From the NCBI GenBank assembly GCA_031263385.1, contig JAISFX010000111.1:1-7073 (forward strand): DNA of 7,073 bases, written 5' to 3'. Below are positions 1-4,227 of the stretch, in pieces. The translations under genes were made by a program, and so were the position numbers. The notes below the pieces were generated by a model. The model saw nothing but the letters and a program-made list of their open reading frames with translations, ran no database searches and was not told where the DNA came from. Within the stretch, counting starts at the first letter, position 1. Each line of letters begins with the position of its first letter. This DNA is from Lactobacillus sp. (lineage in GTDB: Bacteria; Pseudomonadota; Alphaproteobacteria; RF32; CAG-239).

Positions 1-205
1 CGCTGAGGTTAATGAGATTTGGTATCGCATCAAAAAGTCTAATGACGATTATATTATATCATATTCCCTTGACGGCACCAATTTCTTGCAAATACGTCTT
101 TTGCACCTTATCCACGATTCTCCTGAAGTAAAGGTCGGAGCTTACATCTGCAGCCCCAACCTAAGCGGTTTTGAGGCCACTTTAGAGCAAATCGACTTTG
201 ATTAA
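1..205 (+). CDS. C-terminal fragment of a DUF1349 (concanavalin A-like fold) protein
   Basis: The reading frame is open from base 2 to the TAA at 203-205, giving 67 residues. The start lies outside the window. The fragment carries the pattern I associate with the end of DUF1349 proteins: a W-Y-R-I-K strand, then Y-S-L-D-G-T-N-F, then an R-L-L-H-L stretch, then V-K-V-G-A-Y-I-C-S-P, then G-F-E-A-T-L. The family (yeast Ree1 and many bacterial proteins of roughly 200 residues) has a predicted concanavalin A-like jelly-roll fold. Its biochemical role is poorly defined, and carbohydrate binding is only a guess from the fold. No terminator is visible in the roughly 40 nt after the stop. The next gene starts 109 nt downstream behind its own candidate promoter, so co-transcription is possible but not required. 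The family call rests on motif memory, not on a profile search. Confidence 0.8.
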   Translation, partial: AEVNEIWYRIKKSNDDYIISYSLDGTNFLQIRLLHLIHDSPEVKVGAYICSPNLSGFEATLEQIDFD

Positions 206-244
206 ACCCTCGGATTAATTACATTTCATCGTTTTGTTAAGTTT

Positions 245-278
245 TTGTCTAGACAAGAATCAGTTTTTAGTGTATCCA
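245..278 (+). promoter_or_regulatory. Candidate promoter overlapped by palindromic operator, copy 1
   Basis: A perfect 12-bp palindrome, TTGTCTAGACAA, spans 245-256. Inside it TAGACA (250-255) matches the sigma-70 -35 consensus at five of six positions. After a 17-nt spacer, TATCCA (273-278) can serve as a weak -10. The predicted transcript would begin near 285, about 30 nt before the ATG at 315. The same layout recurs at 1017-1050, which is the main support. A regulator bound to the palindrome would cover the -35 box and probably repress. No regulator gene for it is visible here. Confidence 0.5.
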
Positions 279-314
279 ATAACCAGAATACTTACTTATT
301 AATTCGATAAAACT

Positions 315-929
315 ATGAGAACAAATTATTTTTCATTAGTGAAAGCGTTCGCGATAGCAGCGTTAGTAACAACCTTCACCGCGTGTGGCGGTAACAGTAC
401 AAGCGGTAACGCCAGCGCAAAATCTTCCGCAGAAGTAGAAGTAATTGAAACGCCAACCCTTAAAATAACAATCGATAAGGGTAAAATTACGGCAGAAGAT
501 GTCAGCGGCAATACCTATGTCGGTGTAGTACATCCCAAAGACCCCGATTTCTACGAATTCCAAACGAAGGATCCCGAAAATGGTCTAGTGTACAGAGCCC
601 TATTTCGGGTCTCAAGCAGAACATTAATCAGTACCTTCGCAGACAAAAGAGTTTTTCACCGTCTTGCTCTGGACCAGCCATTAATCCTTGCTGATGGCTC
701 AAAATCATCAGGCACGATTATCGGCGAAGGAAGACACAAAGATTATCCCGCAGTTCGTGCCAAAAATTACAATTTTTACACGCCCGAGGGAGTAATGGTC
801 TTTAATTATGTTTTTCCAACGGAGTTTATATTGGAAGATGGCTACATTGTACAGATAAGCGCTTTAAAAAAGCCGATGAGCAAAGTGGACATTAGTAATG
901 GCAAGCTAATCCCTATTCCTAAAAAATAG
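315..929 (+). CDS. Putative lipoprotein of unknown function
   Basis: This 204-residue protein begins with a typical export signal: M-R-T-N, a hydrophobic stretch at about residues 8-21, then F-T-A-C at 21-24 followed by G-G. Cys24 would be the lipidated residue after signal peptidase II cleavage. Phe at -3 is less usual than Leu but is tolerated. Residues 26-45 are rich in Ser, Asn, Ala and Glu and look like a flexible tether. The rest (about 47-204) is a soluble domain with many alternating beta-type segments. I do not recognise its family. Glycine at +2 gives no inner-membrane retention signal of the Asp type, so outer-membrane placement is possible if the cell is diderm. The ATG at 315 is the only start that supplies the basic N-terminus and the signal core. 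No clear Shine-Dalgarno precedes it. A promoter candidate lies at 245-278 and a terminator follows at 970-998, so it is probably monocistronic. Confidence 0.85.
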   Translation: MRTNYFSLVKAFAIAALVTTFTACGGNSTSGNASAKSSAEVEVIETPTLKITIDKGKITAEDVSGNTYVGVVHPKDPDFYEFQTKDPENGLVYRALFRVSSRTLISTFADKRVFHRLALDQPLILADGSKSSGTIIGEGRHKDYPAVRAKNYNFYTPEGVMVFNYVFPTEFILEDGYIVQISALKKPMSKVDISNGKLIPIPKK

Positions 930-969
930 GGCATAGATTTTTAAATTTTTAGTTTATGTTAAACAAGAG

Positions 970-998
970 AACAGGTTGTCGTGATGACAATCTGTTTT
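970..998 (+). terminator. Intrinsic terminator after the lipoprotein gene
   Basis: Arms 970-980 and 986-996 pair over 11 bp with one G-U wobble (G975 with T991), around the 5-nt loop GTGAT. T-rich sequence (TTTTCGTTT) follows the stem. It lies 40 nt past the stop at 929. The inner part of the stem is TTGTC and GACAA, the same half-sites as the palindromes at 245 and 1017 but with a 5-nt gap instead of 2. Confidence 0.7.
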
Positions 999-1016
999 CG
1001 TTTATGTTGTCCTATT

Positions 1017-1050
1017 TTGTCTAGACAAATTGAATTTTCCATGCTATACC
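1017..1050 (+). promoter_or_regulatory. Candidate promoter overlapped by palindromic operator, copy 2
   Basis: The 12-bp palindrome TTGTCTAGACAA recurs at 1017-1028, extended here to 14 bp (1016-1029). TAGACA (1022-1027) is a -35 with five of six consensus matches. After exactly 17 nt comes TATACC (1045-1050), preceded by TG at 1042-1043 in the extended -10 position. A start near 1057 would leave a leader of about 110 nt before the ATG at 1168, which is long, so a second promoter nearer the gene cannot be excluded. The identical geometry with copy 1 supports a shared regulator. Confidence 0.5.
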
Positions 1051-1092
1051 GAATCTAATAAAAAAATATTGTGTCTATTAAAATGGTTTAAA

Positions 1093-1105
1093 GTGCATTT
1101 TGCAC
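1093..1105. repeat. Short inverted repeat in the leader of the membrane-protein gene
   Basis: GTGCA (1093-1097) and TGCAC (1101-1105) form a dyad around TTT. It lies in the predicted leader between the copy 2 promoter and the ATG at 1168. It could be a second operator or a minor RNA hairpin. It is short enough to be chance. Apart from this, the terminator, the palindromic promoter and an AT-rich TATAAA at 1127-1132, I see nothing in the 930-1167 gap. Confidence 0.25.
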
Positions 1106-1167
1106 GGCATTATTTTGTGGACATGATATAAATAGAGTATTCACTTTTAATTTAACCCAATTTTATC

Positions 1168-1896
1168 ATGAGTAAAAACAACAGCAACCCCGTGTCAATG
1201 ACCAACCGGGGGCAAGAGCCCGATTTCGGGCCATGGTCAAAGTACATGCCGATAATCCTTGTCGGCGTAGTATTAATCGTCTTTGGTATTCTTTTCGGAC
1301 CTGAACTTATGTCGCCAAAGTACACGCCAACAGGTGTAACCGGAATTTCCATGCTCGAAAAAGACGGGCATTGGAATGTAAAAGCAGCAGAAAAGACGCT
1401 TAAGTCATCGACCGCTCCTGAAATTATAGGTGCAGGCGTTTGGATTACCGAAAGTACGGGTAAAAGCTTACTGCTGTCAACAGGTGAAAAGAAATTTGAA
1501 GGATGCGAAAGCCTAGCTTTCGAGGGTAACTTATACTACCCACGAAAAGGCGGCATGAAGGGTATGTATGATGCTTCTTATAAAGAAGTCTACCCCATCG
1601 CCTACAAAAATTTCGCTCCTGCTGATGATTATTTTATCTTGTTAGCCGAAGGTTATGGCATTGGTGATAAGGCCGGTAAGGTGATAATTGCGCCTAACCT
1701 TAAATACAAAAAGGTGGGTTTTTTAACAGCTTCTGACCAGAAGCTTATCCAAATGGAAAAAGAAACAGGCGCTTTTGACATCTATAAAACGGATGGAACA
1801 ATTTTTGTAGAAGACGTCAAAGAACCGAAGGTTGACAAAGCGAATCTCAGGTACAAAGATTCGCGCAACCGAAACCAAACCAAAGCGATTAAATAA
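1168..1896 (+). CDS. Single-pass membrane protein of unknown function
   Basis: The 242-residue protein has a short polar N-terminus (1-26), one strong hydrophobic segment at about 27-44 (M-P-I-I-L-V-G-V-V-L-I-V-F-G) and a soluble domain from about 50 to the end. There is no cleavage motif after the hydrophobic segment, so it is most likely an uncleaved anchor with the large domain outside the cytoplasm, though the charge bias is weak. The soluble part is rich in Gly, Tyr and Lys, with a single Cys at 113. Residues 215-242 form a very basic, polar tail, unlikely to be a folded domain. I recognise no family. The start at 1168 lacks a clear Shine-Dalgarno. An in-frame ATG at 1198 (residue 11) is a possible alternative and would not affect the membrane segment. 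The gene is flanked by its own promoter candidate and a strong terminator, and the shared promoter design links it to the lipoprotein upstream. Confidence 0.85.
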   Translation: MSKNNSNPVSMTNRGQEPDFGPWSKYMPIILVGVVLIVFGILFGPELMSPKYTPTGVTGISMLEKDGHWNVKAAEKTLKSSTAPEIIGAGVWITESTGKSLLLSTGEKKFEGCESLAFEGNLYYPRKGGMKGMYDASYKEVYPIAYKNFAPADDYFILLAEGYGIGDKAGKVIIAPNLKYKKVGFLTASDQKLIQMEKETGAFDIYKTDGTIFVEDVKEPKVDKANLRYKDSRNRNQTKAIK

Positions 1897-1917
1897 TTTA
1901 GCTGCGGCGCAATCCGC

Positions 1918-1960
1918 AAAAGAAGAGATAGTCCCCGGACTATCTCTTCTTTTACTTTAA
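1918..1960 (+). terminator. Strong intrinsic terminator after the membrane-protein gene
   Basis: A perfect 16-bp stem pairs 1918-1933 with 1938-1953 around the loop CCCG. The stem begins with A's and its descending arm ends in T's, and a short T-rich stretch follows. It begins 21 nt past the stop at 1896. Because it is flanked by A's on one side and T's on the other it may work in both directions, though no gene approaches from the right. Confidence 0.85.
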
Positions 1961-1970
1961 AATGAAAAGA

Positions 1971-1999
1971 TTGATTTATGCTTGGTTTGGGGCTATTAA
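1971..1999 (+). promoter_or_regulatory. Candidate sigma-70-type promoter for the 2034 gene
   Basis: TTGATT (1971-1976) and TATTAA (1994-1999) are separated by 17 nt, with four of six consensus matches each. The predicted start near 2006 leaves a leader of about 28 nt. The preceding gene ends in a strong terminator, so the 2034 gene needs its own promoter, and this is the best-placed candidate. Confidence 0.4.
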
Positions 2000-2033
2000 T
2001 AACTAAATCAACTTTAATAAGCACAATAGACCC

Positions 2034-2591
2034 ATGAGAGTTAAAACAAAATTAGAAAGCATAGAGACCATGAAAAGGCTTGGGCTAAACCAGTTCCAAG
2101 AGGTTTTCTTAAATGGCTTTGACGAAGACAAAATAAAAGCATTCATGGATGCAACTAAAGTCGAGTTTTATGATGTCAGAGATAAAACTGTCGCTGCATC
2201 AACCAAAACCAGATGCCTTAAAGCAGCAGAGATAATTGATTATTGCCGAGAAATCAATCTCGAAAAATTTACCGTCAGCATCTCTTTTCGCAATTACCTT
2301 CCAAACCAAACTTGTGTCGGAGAATTATGCATCCGCGGCGATGTTGTAGATTATCTGCTGTCTCATAACCAAACCTATTCCCCCCGAGACATGAAAAGAG
2401 ACCCTGACTATAATGGCACAATGCATCTTTTCGATAGAAGAATCCGCTATATTAAAGGCCTGCAAGAGGCCATAGACTATGCCTTTGAACATAATTTACT
2501 AAATGTTATTATCGAGTTTTGGGTTTTCAATCGCCCTGTCGGAATTAATAATGAGAAAGTTGTCTTGCGCGAACTAAGGAGCGATTACTAA
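2034..2591 (+). CDS. Conserved-looking soluble protein of unknown function
   Basis: The product is 185 residues, with no signal peptide or membrane segment, so it is probably cytoplasmic. It opens with an amphipathic K-L-E-S-I-E-T-M-K-R-L-G-L-N helix, then a strand with V-E-F-Y-D-V-R-D-K at about 43-51. Later come a beta-rich centre (V-G-E-L-C-I around 95-100), a polar segment with R-D-M-K-R-D-P-D-Y-N around 118-127, a helix near 142-155, and the C-terminal segments N-V-I-I-E-F-W-V-F and V-L-R-E-L-R-S-D-Y. The alternating strand-helix pattern and charged end motifs look like a real conserved fold; a nucleotide- or metabolite-binding domain is conceivable, but I cannot assign one. The ATG at 2034 keeps the first helix. 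It has no evident Shine-Dalgarno, and the internal ATG at 2070 would cut that helix. A DEDDh exonuclease gene starts 43 nt downstream with no terminator between, so the two may form an operon. Confidence 0.8.
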   Translation: MRVKTKLESIETMKRLGLNQFQEVFLNGFDEDKIKAFMDATKVEFYDVRDKTVAASTKTRCLKAAEIIDYCREINLEKFTVSISFRNYLPNQTCVGELCIRGDVVDYLLSHNQTYSPRDMKRDPDYNGTMHLFDRRIRYIKGLQEAIDYAFEHNLLNVIIEFWVFNRPVGINNEKVVLRELRSDY

Positions 2592-2610
2592 TATCACTTT
2601 TATGGTGATA
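2592..2610 (+). repeat. Small hairpin between two co-directional genes
   Basis: TATCAC (2592-2597) and GTGATA (2605-2610) form a 6-bp stem with a 7-nt loop directly after the stop at 2591. No T-run follows, so it is not a convincing terminator. It could stabilise the upstream message or be chance. Confidence 0.25.
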
Positions 2611-2634
2611 CACTCAGTTGAAGGGTAGGCTAAA

Positions 2635-3243
2635 ATGGCATTTGTTGTCTTTGATACAGAATTTTTGGCAGATTATGGCTTGTTTGAACCGGGCTTTGAC
2701 GGCTGGAAGAACAGAGAAGTTGTGCAAATTGCCGCCATAAAGGTTTCAGACAACCTCGACGTTATGGAAGAACTCAACATCTACATAAAACCCAAGCTAC
2801 ATGCGAGATTGTCTGATTATTTCATCAATTTGACAGGCCTTACTGACAAGCTGATAAACAAAGAGGGCATATCTTTCCCTCAGGCCTATGAGCGGTTTAG
2901 CTCTTTTGTTGGGGACCTTGATTGTTATTCTCATAGCTGGGGCGCACCTAGCTGTTCAGATATCGGCGATGGAAAGGTTATGGCTGAAACTATATCATAT
3001 TATGATATATCTGATACCGGCTCGCTTAGATACAAAAATATCGCCCCATGGTTTCGCTCAAGCTATGATGGGAGGGGAATAAACATCAAAGAGCAAGCCT
3101 CAGGAGACATCGCCCGCCTTCTTGGACAAGAAGATACCCTAAAAGCCCTTGGGCTTAATAACCATAATGCACTTTATGACGTATATTCTATCCTTAGCGG
3201 CTTAAGATTTTTGAACTTTAAACCCAGCAGCGGCATAACGTAG
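2635..3243 (+). CDS. DEDDh 3'-5' exonuclease, KapD/ERI-1-like
   Basis: The 202-residue protein is a DnaQ-superfamily exonuclease, expected to remove nucleotides from the 3' end of RNA or DNA with two metal ions. Exo I is F-D-T-E-F with Asp7 and Glu9. The next block (R-E-V-V-Q-I-A-A-I-K, then N-L-D-V-M-E-E-L, then Y-I-K-P and L-T-G-L-T) is the usual KapD/ERI-1-type continuation. Exo II is most likely Asp109 in S-D-I-G-D-G after S-W-G. Exo III is His177-x4-Asp182 in H-N-A-L-Y-D, the DEDDh signature. The acidic and histidine set therefore looks complete. Length fits a stand-alone exonuclease domain. The W-G to Asp distance looks longer than usual, so Asp112 is an alternative. An AGG at 2627-2629 precedes the ATG by 5 nt. 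B. subtilis KapD affects the KinA pathway, but proximity to the kinase here is not evidence for that role. RNA trimming is equally likely. Confidence 0.88.
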   Translation: MAFVVFDTEFLADYGLFEPGFDGWKNREVVQIAAIKVSDNLDVMEELNIYIKPKLHARLSDYFINLTGLTDKLINKEGISFPQAYERFSSFVGDLDCYSHSWGAPSCSDIGDGKVMAETISYYDISDTGSLRYKNIAPWFRSSYDGRGINIKEQASGDIARLLGQEDTLKALGLNNHNALYDVYSILSGLRFLNFKPSSGIT

Positions 3244-3299
3244 ACGAGAATTTTATGTAGAAAATACAACTTTTGGCTTATTTTGAAGCCTACGAAGTT

Positions 3300-3347
3300 A
3301 AAAAAATAATTTTTTTTATTTATTTATTGCTTGGATTGTAATATAAA
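3300..3347 (+). promoter_or_regulatory. A/T-tract region and weak promoter for the REC-Hpt gene
   Basis: Seven A's (3300-3306), TAA and eight T's (3310-3317) sit directly upstream of TTTATT (3319-3324), a poor -35. TATAAA (3342-3347) lies 17 nt further as a good -10. The tracts could bend DNA or act as an UP element that makes up for the weak -35. The predicted start near 3354 leaves a leader of about 23 nt, enough for the Shine-Dalgarno. Confidence 0.35.
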
Positions 3348-3366
3348 TTACGTGTAATACGAATTA
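3338..3366 (+). repeat. 13-bp imperfect direct repeat before the REC-Hpt gene
   Basis: GTAATATAAATTA (3338-3350) and GTAATACGAATTA (3354-3366) match at 11 of 13 positions and are offset by 16 bp. The pair covers the proposed -10 and start site and stops at the Shine-Dalgarno. Each copy also resembles a weak dyad, GTAAT...ATTA. It could be a regulator binding site, or low-complexity AT sequence. Confidence 0.35.
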
Positions 3367-3371
3367 GGAGG
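3366..3371 (+). promoter_or_regulatory. Ribosome binding site fixing a GTG start
   Basis: A full AGGAGG lies 5 nt before the GTG at 3377. It decides the start in favour of this GTG rather than the in-frame ATG at residue 12, and shows that the organism uses canonical Shine-Dalgarno initiation at least here. Confidence 0.85.
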
Positions 3372-3376
3372 CAATT

Positions 3377-4177
3377 GTGAATACAGATAACGAACAACCC
3401 CAGGACTCAATGGATATTAGGGTGTTAATGGTAGAAGACTTTGGTGTTAATCAAGAAGTATTCAAGGCGGTACTTGAAAATACAAGCATAAAGCTTGATA
3501 TTGTTTACAGTGGGTCAGATGCTATAAAAAGGTTTAAGGTCAGAGACGGCCAATATGATGTTATTTTTATGGATATCCAGATGGCCGAGATGGATGGTTA
3601 TGAAACCACCAGAAGAATCAGAACCTTGCCTGAGATTCAAAACACCAAAAATGTTCCTATTATCGCCATGACCGCCAAAAGTTCTCCTGAAGATGTTGAG
3701 AAATTTCTTCGCGCCGGCATGACTGACTACATCAATAAGCCTGTAAGTCGTGAAAGCGTTATGGAAAAAATAAAGAAATATACTAACTTTGAAGATGCTT
3801 CAGCCACATGCCAACCTGCCGGAGCGGACGATGTCTCTGCATATTCAAAATATCTTCCCTATGTTGATGTTGAAGATATGGAAAAAAGAATTGGCTGTGG
3901 GATAGAGGTTTGTAAAGCCTTGTTGAAAGACTTCTTAAACAACGGTTATATTGACGAATTCTCCAGAACTTTGCAAAACAAAGACCGATTCCGTGCTAAA
4001 GAGATAATCCACAACATCAAAGGCATCTCTAGCAATCTGTCTCTTAGTGAACTTTATGCAAAATCTGTGGAATATGAGCAAAAAATTAAAGACAGCACAG
4101 ATACTTATGAAGACTTAGAAGCCATGAAAGAGCTTATCAAAATAACTAAAGAAAACATACAGGCTTTTACTAGTTAG
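3377..4177 (+). CDS. Stand-alone REC-Hpt phosphorelay protein
   Basis: This 266-residue cytoplasmic protein joins a response-regulator receiver domain (about 14-135) to a histidine phosphotransfer domain (about 165-265). The receiver has Glu20 and Asp21 in the acidic pocket, phospho-acceptor Asp66 in I-F-M-D-I-Q-M, Thr99 and Lys121 in N-K-P, so it should accept phosphate. The Pro usually found four residues after the Asp is Ala70. The Hpt domain has His212 in H-N-I-K-G with the usual following Leu. There is no DNA-binding, cyclase or other output domain, so it is an intermediate carrier or phosphate sink. Both domains and the linker motif (Y-L-P-Y-V-D-V-E) closely parallel the last part of the kinase on the opposite strand, from about residue 666 to its end. 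That makes duplication and a shared relay likely, though partner specificity is an inference. It starts with GTG and has a strong ribosome site. A shared terminator lies between the convergent genes. Confidence 0.93.
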   Translation: MNTDNEQPQDSMDIRVLMVEDFGVNQEVFKAVLENTSIKLDIVYSGSDAIKRFKVRDGQYDVIFMDIQMAEMDGYETTRRIRTLPEIQNTKNVPIIAMTAKSSPEDVEKFLRAGMTDYINKPVSRESVMEKIKKYTNFEDASATCQPAGADDVSAYSKYLPYVDVEDMEKRIGCGIEVCKALLKDFLNNGYIDEFSRTLQNKDRFRAKEIIHNIKGISSNLSLSELYAKSVEYEQKIKDSTDTYEDLEAMKELIKITKENIQAFTS

Positions 4178-4195
4178 TTATTTCATAACCCATAA

Positions 4196-4223
4196 AAAAT
4201 GCCCCGTCTTTGCGGGGCATTTT
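4196..4223. terminator. Bidirectional intrinsic terminator between convergent genes
   Basis: A perfect 11-bp stem pairs 4196-4206 with 4213-4223, core TGCCCCG with CGGGGCA, around the loop TCTTTG. T's follow on the + strand (TTTTGTTTTT) and the A-run at 4194-4199 gives T's on the - strand. It starts 18 nt past the + strand stop at 4177 and ends 4 nt from the - strand stop codon at 4228-4230, so it should end both transcripts. Confidence 0.93.
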
Positions 4224-4227
4224 GTTT

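Noticed and set aside
206..244. Possible Bacteroidota-type promoter (TTTG and TAnnTTTG) before the lipoprotein gene
   Set aside because: TTTG occurs at 233-236 but no TAnnTTTG follows at the needed distance, and a sigma-70-like arrangement repeated at two genes explains the region better.
956..1024. A 22-codon frame after the lipoprotein gene
   Set aside because: It runs through the terminator stem and into the palindrome, has no ribosome site, and its composition is explained by those elements.
2991..3009. A 9-bp inverted repeat with a 1-nt centre inside the exonuclease gene
   Set aside because: It is AT-only apart from one C-G pair, lies within coding sequence for an ordinary segment, and has no T-run or binding-site context.
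2888..3082. A hydrophobic 64-residue frame overlapping the exonuclease gene
   Set aside because: It lies in another frame of a gene with a complete catalytic motif set and has no start signal of its own.
3275..3290. GGCTT/AAGCC hairpin after the exonuclease gene, considered as its terminator
   Set aside because: The stem is only 5 bp and the sequence right after it is not T-rich. The T-run 20 nt later fits the A/T tract of the next promoter better.
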